This document shows, piece after piece, positions 53,701 through 64,000 of a stretch of 64,000 bases of DNA. Below the pieces are notes generated by a model. The model was given only the letters and a program-made list of their open reading frames with translations. It did no database searches and was not told the origin of the DNA. Source of the DNA: Nephrocerus scutellatus (lineage: Eukaryota; Arthropoda; Insecta; Diptera; Pipunculidae); NCBI GenBank assembly GCA_947095585.1, contig OX352761.1, positions 19,731,277-19,795,276 on the forward strand. The letters run 5' to 3'. A program made the position numbers and the translations under genes. Each line of letters starts with the position of its first letter. The stretch's first letter is position 1.

Positions 53701-56000
53701 CCTCTAAAAAAAATCCGTAATGTTAGAGGGTGTAGGTCTCTCGAGAACAGTCGAATTAAATTGGTGCACTTAAGTGTTAATTAGGACTCGCTTCCGTCGC
53801 GAAGGGACCACTCTACTTACATAACAACCTTTGAGCAGTTAAATAAATTTTAGGACATAAGTCGAGAGTCGAGACCCATGGTTATTTGTCATGCAATATC
53901 AATGAGAGCAGGTTAAGGTCCGAGCTGCTTTTGTTGGAATAATGTTTACACACACATATGTACTATTTTATGGGCCTTAAAAATTCCAATGCCAGTTTTG
54001 CGGTTTTATTCTACCACATGTAATAGGAATTAACTATTTAGTGCTTCTTTGTAATCGTACATGCTATCGTCATGGGCAGTCATCCTGTCAGTACTTTGTA
54101 ATAATTAATTTGTGGCATAATCTTAGCAGCTTTAGTTGTCTGAGATACTTCCCGAAGTACTCTCTGTGTAGTAGCCCGAAAGCTACTTTTTTATTATATG
54201 AAAAAGCAAGTTATTTATTAATTAAGCAATGGGGATATCTATAACTGCAATAAAAATATTTGCACTTTAGTGTGATATTTCGATTAAATTGGAATAATAT
54301 TTATACAGTTACAGTTGACTCCATTTTCAATATCAGTAAAACTAACAGGAAATATTTATTCTATCGTTTCCGTCGTCATCGCAATTTATATGAAACAATA
54401 CTAGCAGGGTTATAAAATTTAGATAACGCTTGCATAATTTGTTTGGTTCTTTCCCGAAGTATTCGTAGATGTAGGTCAATGTGGTAGATATGAATCCTCT
54501 CCACCCTTCCAAAGAAGGCATCATAACAGTTTTATAGATAGAAACTCTCAGAAATTAATATCACATGTATGTAGGTACGCCAGCTTAAAATTTTTTTTTC
54601 ATACATGGTATTTTTGGAGTTTTCCCACTAGGAGACACCTTCTTTGCTTTAGAGAGATAAAAACTAAGCTCATCAATTAAAATCATGATAACCTCACACG
54701 ATGACGTTACGGTAATAAAATAAAAACTCTTCTTCTTAATCTTCTCTTTACAAAAAAATACCAGAAACATTCGATAACCACCTCTACTTTTGTCGGTACC
54801 ACATTATTTTTATTGTCTTTGCCCTCAATTGCTCTAATGTTTGTTGTTGCACATGGAAACGTTATGCACTTTTGTTGGACTTGAAATACTTGACTACTGA
54901 CTTCGTCGTGAAACTAGAAAGTCGTATAATATCACCAGCGGGCTAATAGAATCCACTTTCCTAACAAAAGTTAAAAAAGCGCCTCCGACAAGTCAGTTCT
55001 TGTGCATTGCACAAAGTTCATCCGAAACTCAATAAAAATTATGGAAATGTAAAGAATTTGCATTTAAATTATTATTAACAAAATTTGCAAGAGTATCTTG
55101 TAATCATCGTGTAGATTGTGGATGGGATTTCTGATGTTCTAATACTAATAGTCAACGAATAAAATGTTTGTTCCTGCTAAGTTCAAAATTAAAATATTAA
55201 AGATTTCTAAAGATGATATAAACATTTTTCATATTTTTTTTTGACTAGCTGTTCGGAGGCGCTTTGCTACCCAGTGAGTGAGCGAGCGCTATCGTTGCTA
55301 AAAGTTAATAAAAAATCTTTTTATATAGAGAATTTTCATTTCCTCATAACATCTAAAATTAAAAAAAAAACCGCTTTGCAATGGAAGCCGAACTTCGTTA
55401 TTTAGAGCGTTTCATGCATACATACACATAGACATTAGGAATTATAATATAAATAAAGAAATCGTCCTTTTATACGGCAAATTTATTCAGGTAAATAGTC
55501 GCGATAGACGATTTCACTATGCGACCCAAACGCAAAATAGTTGACCTTCAAATCCCCAAGAAAAATGTAATAAATGTAGCTGGTATTAACATTTTACGAC
55601 CACCACCAAGATTTAGGGAAGGGGGGTGTATACTATACCCTATAACCTTCCTCCACCTGCCGATAATATACAGTGTATTTCGGCGGCAAGTGTCCGGCCG
55701 GATAATTCGGAATATTTATGTAAAATTATCGCAAAAAATCGTTTAAAGTGGAGGTATTACTGTAAAACTTTTTTTTACCTGAGAGCGACACTTATTTCAG
55801 AAAACCTACAAACTACAACCCTTTTTTCGTCAAATTGCCGTTCGAATATTTTATGAGTTAGGTAGTAACAATGTAGATTAATAAAAATAAATAAAATAAC
55901 TATGTTAGCCATTTACGTGTTTTTGTCGAATATATTCGACATTCGACATACATGCATTAAAACGCAAAAGCTGGCTGGCTGGTCGGATATTCTCAATCAA
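53701..56000. other. Intergenic, nothing recognised
   Basis: Low-complexity AT-rich stretches and short frames only; no gene is supported. Confidence 0.35.
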
Positions 56001-56004
56001 TTTT

Positions 56005-57275
56005 TAACCCACTTGCCAAAGCCCGATTTTATTATAATTTTGCACACATGTATATTTCCGGTGACAAAACTTTCTATTAAAATTTCTGAGTGATCGGGCT
56101 GCGGGATCGGGGGCTCTCATACAAATTTTCCATTTAGCGGCAACATCAGATAATATCATACTATAATGAGTGTGTTCTGTGTGCGCAGCAGTTTAGGCAG
56201 CGCTGCTTGCTTTACGATTGGGGTTGTTTTGTTGTTGTGTTGCAGCAGAGAGTATAGATATATCAAGAGGAAGTAGAACAAATATTTTTATACAAAACTG
56301 AATGGTTCCACAATTGAAATGAGTTGTACCCTCAGTTGTGTGAGTGCATTCTTAGTTTGTATTTTGTACAATATTACGAGTACAAATGCCGTTATAGGAA
56401 TTTTAGTAGTACTTCGTACGTCGCACCAACCGTGCGCTGTGGCTGCTATGTTTTCACCACCAAATGGGAAATTTCACCACAAAATCGAATCTACGATCAG
56501 AGAATTTACAAGAAAAATTTCTACTTTTTAATTCGCTTGCCTGTGGCACGTCTGTCTTTCGGTTGGTCGGTCGGTTTGTCGTGGAATCTTGCGATCCATT
56601 TTTAACCCACTTCCCCAAGCCCGATTTCATTGATATTTTGAACACATGTGTATTTCTGGAGACAACACATTCCCCAGGGGAGTACACATGCCCGAGGAGA
56701 GCCCTTATAAATAATTTAAAAATTAACTCCATTTTCTATAAATTTTATACACATATGTATCTCTGATTTGAAGACCCCGGGATCGTGAGGCCCCAAATTT
56801 AAAAAAAAAAATTTGCCCGATTTTCTTTAAATGTTATATACGTATGTATCTCCGATGGACAACACTTTTTGTAAAAAATGTGGAGACCCCGGGCCCCGGG
56901 TTTAAAAAAAAATAAACCCGATGGACAACACTTTTTGCAAAAAATTTGGTGGCCCCGGGGTTGTATCTCCGATGGAGAAAATTTTTTGTAAAGTTTTTGG
57001 AGTGAACGGGCCCTGAGGCCCGAGCGGTGCCCATATAAATATTTTAAAAATAAGCTCGATTTTCTTCAAATTTTAAACACATGTTAATCACTGATGGACA
57101 AAACTTTTTGTAAATTTGTTGGAGTGATCGGGCCCTGAGACCCATGTGGGGTCCATGTAAATTTTTTAAAAATGAGCCCGATTTTCTTCAAATTTTAAAC
57201 ACATACATATCTCTTATAATAGAATGTATGTACTTGAAAAATTTTAGTTTTTATGGGTTGTTTTTTTTTCTTGAC
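56005..57275. repeat. Foldback-like subrepeat array, longest locus
   Basis: Outer-end motif TTTTTAACCCACTTGCCAAA precedes a unit at 56005, and a second start at 56555-56635 (GTCTGTCTTTCGGTTGGTCG, then TTTTTAACCCACTTCCCCAA). Units follow near 56645, 56755, 56840, 56960, 57078 and 57205, ending TAGTTTTTATGGGTTGTTTT at 57240-57272. Units differ in their GACCCCGGG..GGCCC block. Spacing is about 90-125 bp. Confidence 0.7.
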
Positions 57276-58015
57276 TTTTATTGTTCTGTATGAGGCTACT
57301 GCCTTTTTAAACTCTTACCGCAGACGTCAATTGCTAATTTTAGTCAGTTATTTACTAGTTGTTATAAAGTGATCTTCACGTCTGTGTGAATAGTAAACTT
57401 TGGGAAGTGAATTACAATTATACAGTGATCGAAAAATTTAAGAAAAAATCGTGAGTATTTTTACTAAAAACCCATTTAAAAAAAAAAAATGATATAAGTG
57501 TTGAGTAGTGATATGGGTGCACCTATTTATGGGTGTCGAATATATTCGACATTTACATTTACGACATGATGATGATGATGATCAAATTCTGAAGGGATCG
57601 CATAAAGCGCCCAAGTAAAACACTTAACATACATGCCGCAACAGCAACATTGTAAATCAACTAATTGCTACATAGGTCTGATTGAATTCTTGATTCAATT
57701 AATCTCCAAACAAAAACAAAAGTGTCGTATTACTTTGTTGACACGCTCCACACACCTAGCACCAATATTAGAATCCCATCTTGGGCGCAGGAAACTGCCA
57801 AAGGTTAAGGTCGAGGGCGTAATAGCCAGGACTAGTGGATGTCCAATCAAAGCAATCAGGACATTTTTTAAAGCGTACCCATTGCAACAGACTAAACCTT
57901 TACATGGCGATTCTGCCAGGCAATCCACTGTAATAGTCGCATTAGGTAAACCTTTACAAAAAATTTTAGATTACTGGAAGCAGATTTTGAAGTTTAGGAC
58001 GAAATAATAGATGAA
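57276..58015. other. Unrecognised frame, no clear gene
   Basis: A plus-strand frame of 124 codons (57633-58007) reads through to a stop but shows no domain I can name. It might belong to the piggyBac-like fragment that follows. A (GAT)n microsatellite is at about 57570. Confidence 0.3.
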
Positions 58016-58019
58016 GATT

Positions 58020-58350
58020 AAGTTATATTTGAAGAGCCTCAAGTGCAAGCAAAAGATGTTGAGCCTGTGAAGCTCCATCAACGGAATCTGGAAAAATTAA
58101 TTTGGAAGTCGTTACCACCTCTGACCTTGTTGAGGACCATCCATGCTCAATTGATCAAAAGGAAAGCAAGGTACTGACATGCACATTTAAAAAAGACATA
58201 AGTTGGCGAAGAGTTCGTCTGCAAGAACTGCCAAGTGGCATTATCTTAGAGCCAACGAACACAGATGAGGTAGTCGAAGTTGGTAATCCGTTTTCCTATT
58301 TTAGCAAATACCTGTTCGATGATTTTTTATGGAAACGAAACGATGTCAAA
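58020..58350 (+). pseudogene. Probable piggyBac-type transposase N-terminal fragment
   Basis: Reading TFKKDISWRRVRLQELPSGI followed by ILEPTNTDEVVEVGNPFSYF and SKYLFDDFLW gives the W-rich start and the FxxFFxDE-like segment that opens the piggyBac transposase DDE domain. It stops abruptly at a minus-strand LINE fragment near 58350-58380. It complements the C-terminal-biased relic at 34.2-35.5 kb. Confidence 0.45.
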
Positions 58351-58374
58351 AAAAAGAAAGCGTGTACTGTTGAA

Positions 58375-58545
58375 TTGTGTTGTTAAAACCCAAATTGGTT
58401 CCGCGGTATAATCTCTTTTTCGTCGTACACTTTCAAAATGGACGTGCTAATAATCACTTCTAAAACTTTCCCGATATTAGACAAGAGATTGATTGGCCTA
58501 TAGTTCGTCGGACCAGAAGAAACTTATTTTTGAAGTGAAACTTTT
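58375..58545 (-). pseudogene. Jockey-like reverse-transcriptase fragment
   Basis: Minus strand reads PTNYRPINLLSNIGKVLEVI followed by ISTSI, then EKEIIPRNQFGF: the RT motif NYRPISLLSxxxKxxE..QFGFR. Only about 55 codons remain. Confidence 0.62.
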
Positions 58546-58569
58546 TACGGAGGGGGCAACCATTTTCAC

Positions 58570-58685
58570 AGCGTTACACTGTTAATACTCTGTTGTACAC
58601 ATTGCTCTGTTGTAGATATTGCTCTCTTCTACACATTACTCTGTTGTACACATTGCTCTGTTTTAGACATTGCTCTATTGTTCAC
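58570..58685. repeat. Short tandem array, 20-bp unit, about six copies
   Basis: ACTCTGTTGTACACATTGCT and variants (GCTCTGTTGTAGATATT, GCTCTGTTTTAGACATT) follow head to tail. Confidence 0.7.
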
Positions 58686-58689
58686 TTTT

Positions 58690-58885
58690 GTTAATTTTCT
58701 CAAAGGATTCGTATTAAACTCGGAATGTAGTACTAATATGCGACTATAAGATTTATTCCTATTGAAATTCTGGGATCTGGTCAATATGGTCTGCAGTTTT
58801 GGGAACCAAGCCATTTCTCAAGCGATTCGTATGAAACTCGGAATGTAGGATTAATATGCGACTACAATATTTTTTAATATTGGAA
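58690..58885. repeat. Direct duplication, units about 118 bp apart
   Basis: TTTCTCAAAGGATTCGTATT, AAACTCGGAATGTAG, ATTAATATGCGACTA occurs at 58694-58747 and again at 58811-58864. Confidence 0.65.
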
Positions 58886-59211
58886 TATTGAAAAAACCTT
58901 CCATGATGTTTTCCAACAATACGGGAAGTAGTGATGATTGAGCAAGTTATTAAATATGACGCAGTATTTTCGTTTGATTTTGACTGGAAGGTGTTTTAAC
59001 ACTATATTAGGAATGTTATTAAAACCTGTCGGGGGATTGTTGTTGTAGCTGCTCCAAGTCTGTTTTACCTATTGTTGGGTTGACGATGCTTGGTCCAGTC
59101 GTGAAACACTGGAGTCCTTTCGGTGCGTAGAACCGATTGTCGTAGAAAGGCAAGGGGCGTGTTGTTCAGTTTTCAGAAAATGTAAGTAGGTTCAGTCATT
59201 GTCGAGAAGTA

Positions 59212-60504
59212 ATGGGTGTTTTTTTAGGAGGTTTGTTTTTCCGATAGATGTCGTTTTATTTTATGACAGTTGTTTTGACAGCTCAAAGTGGCATTTCTAC
59301 TCAGTATTGTTTGGCAAATCATTATGAATAGGTTAACTCCAGAACAACGTTTTCAAATCGTGGAAATTTATTTTCAAAATCAGTGTTCAATTAAAAATGT
59401 TTATAGAGCACTTCGTGAATTTTATGGTGCACATAATCGTCCGTCAGAGACCACCATAAAGAACGTAATTACCAAATTTCGGTCTACATTCACTCTTTTG
59501 GATGCCAAGCCACCGACAAGAATGAGAAGAGTTCGTACAGAAGAAAATATTGCTGTCGTTGAGGCCAGTGTCGAAGAAAACGACAATTTATCGATTCATC
59601 GCTCAGCAAATTGGACTTTGTCCATCGACTTTATGGAAAATTTTACGTAAAGATTTGGGTTTGGTGCCATACAAAATTCAATTGGTGCAAGAATTAAAGC
59701 CACACGACCATCGTTTGCGCCGTGAATTCAGTGATTGGTCGTTAAATCAATTGAACGAAGATCCATTTTTTTACCGTAAAATTCTCTTCAGTGATGAGGC
59801 GCATTTTTTGTTAAATGGATACGTCAACAAACAAAATTGTCGCATTTGGAGCAAAGATAATCCACACGCCGTTCAAGAATTACCAATGCATCCTGATAAA
59901 TGTACTGTTTGGTGCGGTCTATGGGCTGGTGGGATCATCGGTCCATATTTCTTTAAAAATGAGGAAGGACGACGCGTTACCGTGAATGGAAATCGATACA
60001 GAACCATGTTAAATGAGTTTTTGTTGTCAAATCTTGAAGATATGGATATGGATGAAATGTGGTTTCAACAAGATGGTGCCACTTGCCATACAGCACGTGA
60101 AACAATCGACTTATTGAAAGAAACTTTCAACGACAACATTATTTCGAGAAATGGTCCGGTGAATTGGCCTCCGCGTTCGTGCGATTTGACGCCACTCGAT
60201 TACTTTTTGTGGGGATACGTGAAGTCATTGGTTTATGTGGATAAACCTCAATCGATTGACGCTTTGGAAACCAATATTCAACGTGTCATTGCTGACATAC
60301 GCCCTCAAATGCTTGAAAAAGTGCTGGAAAATTGGACCTCCAGAATGACATTTGTGAAAAATAGTCGTGGTAGCCATATGCCAGAAATTGTGTTTAAATG
60401 TTAAATGCCAAAAAATTATCTACCAAACAAATTTTGGTCATTTCATAATTTTATATGTGTTTTATTCAAAAAAAAAATCGGCAACCTCTTAAAAAAACAC
60501 CCGT
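59212..60504 (+). mobile_element. rosa-type (DD41D) mariner-superfamily element, about 1.3 kb
   Basis: Ends ATGGGTGTTTTTTTAGGAGG and, inverted on the right, ACGGGTGTTTTTTTAAGAGG; TA occurs at 59210-59211 and 60505-60506. It is the most complete transposon in the window, with a near-full transposase inside (59324-60404). The TIR resembles the 42359-42941 element only in its GGGTGTTT core. Confidence 0.9.
59324..60404 (+). pseudogene. rosa-type DD41D transposase, one frameshift
   Basis: MNRLTPEQRFQIVEIYFQNQ opens the helix-turn-helix region; TEENIAVVEASVEENDNLSI is the linker. About 59600 the frame shifts by one base, after which QQIGLCPSTLWKILRKDLGL continues the second DNA-binding region. 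The catalytic core shows FSDEAHF (first Asp), QQDGATCHTA (second Asp) and SCDLTPLDYFLWGYVKS (third Asp in TPLD). Forty-one residues separate the second and third Asp, the DD41D spacing of the rosa group. The C-terminus ends near EIVFKC with a stop at 60404. A start at 59288 in the same frame is possible, but 59324 fits the family start better. Apart from the frameshift the catalytic region is uninterrupted. Confidence 0.88.
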
Positions 60505-61119
60505 TAGTTGCGTTAGTTTTTTCGCTTTTATGTCATCTGAGAAGCGTACAAGAGTATCCGAGTAATTGTGCAGATTATGAAATCCGTGCAATTCCTCGTT
60601 CACCATATTTGCAGAATTACTTGAGAGACTTTCTATTTGGTGCATCGTTTCAAAATGCGATCCAATAAGATCAAGCTTCTCGACATCCACGCAAACAAGA
60701 AGTTGTTGACGGTTGGTATCGTTCTGCTATCAATTCTTGATAAGAAACGAGACGCCTTGAAGCAATTGGTATTTTCAGTTCCGGCTTAGTAAGAACATTA
60801 CGAGGCTTATTAAGTCGATTTATGTTCGGGAACATGGTCATTGAATCAGACTTTATAATATTTTCTGCTCGTTGACTCCAATATTCGTGTTTTTTATATT
60901 TAAACTTATTGCCAAGGGAAAATTCCCTGAATGACTTGCGCCACGGCAATATGGTGACTAAGCCCTTTATTAAAATTAATAAATCGAAGAAATGTGATTT
61001 TCACATTTTCCCTGATTCATTGAAAATAGCAATGCGGAATACTATCACGAAACTAAAACAAAACGCGAGTCCAAATGCTTTAATCAATGATCCGGGAAAC
61101 TGCAAAAATATTACTAATA

Positions 61120-61990
61120 CGAGGGGTGCCTTCAAAGTTTAAAGAAGGAGTAATAAAAAATTAAAATTTTTTATCAAAAATTGCTTTATTGCTTTTCAAA
61201 ATATTCGCAAATATTCATTTTGCAAACGCTCAAACCATTTATCGAAAACTTTTTCCAGTCCGAAGATGATAGCTGCAATACATGGTTTTTGAACGCTTCA
61301 ACCGCTTCTTCAGGCGATAAAAAACGTTGTTCACGCATCACACGCCCATTTGCTTCCCTACGCTCCGAGCTCGCACAACTTTTGTTGGATTTTCTTTGAA
61401 CTGTTTGAACAGTCGGTTGCCCTTTTCTTTCCGGCGCATACGCAAATATCCATGATTAGTCACCTGTCATGATCTTGTATACGTTTTTGGAAGTAACCTC
61501 AACGAATTTTTCAAGAAAGCGACACGAACCTTTTTTTATGCGTCTGTCAAAAAATTTGGAATCCAACGTGCACATAGCTTCCGCACATTTAAATGTTCAT
61601 GTAAGATCGTATATACGCTGGTGTTACTAATGCCTAGGCATGCCTCGCTTTCCCGATAAGTCGATGTTTTCTGGCACAACACCTGTCTTTGGACGACCTT
61701 CACGAAGCTCGTCTTTTAGTGAACGTCGTTCGCGTTTAAATTCATTGTACCATTTATAAACACTAGCCAAGGATGGTGCTTCGTCGCCAAAAGTCGAATG
61801 AAGTGATTCGAAGCACTGCTGTTGAGTTAGCCCCTTTCGAAAATCGTACAAAATCATCCCACGAAAATGTTCACGCGATAATTCCATTTTTTCACTGAAT
61901 TAAATTTTTCAAGTAAATAAAAAACAATGTTGCGATGCGAACTGACAGATTACTTTTGAGAAACATAACCTCCAATATGTTAAACTTTTT
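61120..61990 (-). pseudogene. Mariner transposase relic, internally deleted
   Basis: The minus strand from 61887 reads MELSREHFRGMILYDFRKGL followed by TQQQCFESLHSTFGDEAPSL and VYKWYNEFKRERRSLKDELR with EGRPKTGVVPENID, the N-terminal domain of mariner transposases. Then a VYTILHEHLNVRKLCARWIP-like segment in shifted frame, and a C-terminal KVFDKWFERLQNEYLR near 61200-61260. The middle with the acidic triad is deleted. The left border has a mariner-like TA + CGAGGGGTGCC end at 61118; the right end is diverged. Confidence 0.72.
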
Positions 61991-61999
61991 GACTGACTT

Positions 62000-63225
62000 A
62001 GAGATTTGCATCGGAAAACACTAGTATTACCATTTTCTAAAAATATTTACGACACCCTATGTAATGAAGTATTGGAAACTCTATCGAAAAATTTGGTCCT
62101 TCAGGACCTAATTGTATTCTTTCTTAAAGACCAAAAGCTTAATGGTGAATCGTACCGGATTTGTCTGTAGTACCAGGTCTTACAAACGAAGATGGCACGC
62201 ACAACTATAGAGCTAATAGTCTTACCAAAATTAGGCTTCCAAAAACTGAAAAGACACTGTTTCGGAATTGTTGCTCCAGTAAGGTTTTAACATTTCTCAA
62301 AAATGATTTGTATCTCACTAGTTTACTGTTAGCTAGTACACCAGGGAGTTGCCATCGGATTCTATTAATCTGTGTGACAAGAAAACTCTTGTAGCTCTGT
62401 AATGCGGTTTAAATAACACCCCGTAGAATTATTGCATTTACTTTTCGGGACTGTCGAATTAATACTTGACAGAATCACTGAATTCAGTCGTTCAATGCAG
62501 AAATCACACTTCTCGTTCGTCGGATTCCTATTGTTAGGAACTTAAGATAAGGAAATGCAATTTCTGTTTTTCGAACCTCTTCCAGTTGGTTTTTCTAAAA
62601 TTTAATTTCGAAATGAGTTTGCGGAAGGGTAACTTGCGGTGTAACCGGGCTGCATAATTTCAATTTATAAGAAAGCTGCCTCTTCCGATCGTACTTGAAT
62701 CCATTTTATTTGTTTATTTTAGTTATTTAAACTATCTAATCCTAGTGTCACAATTAATTTCTAGAGCTCGACGTTAAATTGATAATCTGCTGGTGGCCCA
62801 TATGCAGATGTTATATCAAGGCAACTATGGTTTTAAAACTTAGTGGTTTTCAGATCAGAATTGCTGTTTCACCATCTCGAATCGCGTTCCTTCTGTTTGT
62901 CTTAAACTCTTCTCATTACCAATATATTTAAACTAAGCTAGAACTAGAAAAACATTGCTCAATTCTCAGCATGCCGAAGGTTATTCATCTTTTATTGAGG
63001 TGTCCACTGAGTGGTGTTCATCAGTAAACTAACTCGATACAACGATACATCGTATTGGTACGAAAAGTAGTTAGTAGTAGATGTCGCCATGGGGGTATAA
63101 ATGGAAAAATGGAACAGGGCGTTATCAGATTAATGGAATACGAGTATTTTTATCACCTAACAGAACACAGCGCCATCCGTAGACTATTAGAATAAACATT
63201 ATAAAAGTAGTATTGTTTACCAATT
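62000..63225. other. Intergenic, nothing recognised
   Basis: No supported gene or repeat; only short frames such as 62161-62394. Confidence 0.35.
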
Positions 63226-63229
63226 GTGC

Positions 63230-63597
63230 ATAACAGTTGTTCGCATGCTTACACATTTATTTTTAAAAGTTTACAATAGATGACTTATTAAATGTCAGTA
63301 TGTTTAGTTGTAAATAAGGGAAACTACATAAACGTTCCGGACCTTGCTACGTATTTCTTTATATAAGATTGGAAACCTCTGAAAATTTTTCAATGGGTAC
63401 AAATAGCCCAAAACTCTGCCGCAGCATGAAAAAGTACTTGTTGATAGCAGAAGATAGAGCTACCAGGTAAGGGAATAGTAGGTAGTACAAGTATTTGATT
63501 TTAATTTGTTATTCTCTACATTTTTATTAATTAAAGTTGTAATTTGCATATTAATAAACTTGTGTTGTGAACTCGAGAGCCTAAGTTTCGTAACAGT
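63230..63597 (+). repeat. Solo LTR-like relic, plus strand
   Basis: Runs from TTGTTCGCATGC through TTATTTTTAAAAG..GATGACTTATTA and TTTAGTTGTAAATAAGGGAA, a TATA-like TTTATATAAGATTGG at about 63358, to GAGAGCCTAAGTTTCGTAAC plus A. The start and the 3' end match the minus-strand relics at 6.1 and 33.2 kb. No clear target duplication is seen. Confidence 0.5.
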
Positions 63598-64000
63598 ACA
63601 AAAGCATTTTTGAGGTTGGTATGGCGTAGATGTTATTTCGATTTCTATATGTTACTCTGTTTACCGTGGAAATTTTCTGCTTGGATTTTCATTATTTTTT
63701 TTACTTATCAGTTATTCCCAATTATTTTCAGCTGATTTGATATTTGATCAACTCGAATCAACATTTTACTTTCCGCTGAGTAACATGGAGTAATGATACC
63801 TCTAATTTCGCATAGAGTAAATAATCCCTCTGAAATCGTTATGTGGAATAATTTTATTTCAGTGCATCAACCATATTCTAGTGATTAGTTAATATACGTC
63901 ACCTTCGTCGAAATTGCAATTGTTTACCTATACCAATTCCGTATCGATGTAGTTTCAATTACAATCACCTATTACTACTGCGAATAGTAAATAAACTAAA

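Noticed and set aside
55519..55856. Two overlapping frames near 55.6 kb as genes
   Set aside because: Proline-rich by chance; no domain, no consistent frame, AT-rich surroundings.
57633..58007. Frame of 124 codons as a host gene
   Set aside because: No recognisable domain, no splice or promoter support, and it lies amid transposon debris. It may belong to a piggyBac-like relic.
63230..63597. Complete LTR retrotransposon
   Set aside because: Only one LTR-like unit with no internal region in the window and no clear target duplication.

Overview
This is intron-bearing, AT-rich, transposon-dense animal nuclear DNA, almost certainly from a higher fly. The evidence is a fly-type tachykinin precursor, short 48-74 bp introns, many Tc1/mariner relics of insect type, and a mariner-type element with DD41D spacing (the rosa group, which I recall was first described in a tephritid fruit fly). 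A tephritid-like dipteran is my best guess. The species cannot be fixed from the sequence alone. There are no bacterial operons, CRISPR arrays or phage genes.

Host genes are few. At the left edge (64-1023, +) lies the 3' part of a non-canonical poly(A)/poly(U) polymerase gene in four exons, with a poly(A) signal at 1171. A tRNA-Leu(AAG) is on the minus strand at 4202-4283. The clearest gene is tachykinin (Tk) on the minus strand, about 31425 to 28248. Its three coding exons encode a signal peptide and six FxGxR-amide peptides. The last exon was not found, and one 2-kb intron is filled with SINE and LINE debris.

The rest is mobile and repetitive DNA in all stages of decay. DNA transposons: a rosa-type element with TIRs and TA target duplication (59212-60504, one frameshift), an internally deleted relative (42359-42941), degraded mariner/Tc1 relics (9.1, 27.1-27.7, 39.1-39.7, 40.7-41.6, 61.1-62.0 kb), piggyBac-like fragments (34.2-35.5 and 58.0-58.35 kb), a short Helitron-like element (14569-14839) and several MITEs. 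Three MITEs have a 3-bp TTA or TAA duplication. Retroelements: many non-LTR fragments (1.7, 11, 13-14.5, 28.75-30.4, 37.7, 41.6-44.6, 51.7-53.7, 58.4 kb), three related LTR relics (6.1, 33.2, 63.2 kb), and six copies of one tRNA-derived SINE family, all on the minus strand.

Repeats: a 1.75-kb minisatellite of 21-bp units (22362-24116) with higher-order structure, and foldback-like composites built from roughly 90-125-bp subrepeats (2.7-3.9, 35.4-36.3, 56.0-57.3 kb). There are also several local tandem duplications. Nested insertions with legible target sites (piggyBac by a MITE; a LINE by the small rosa element; a palindrome by an LTR; a mariner relic by a MITE) give a relative order of events. 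I see no cooperating gene system; the interest is in the repeat families and the layered insertion history.
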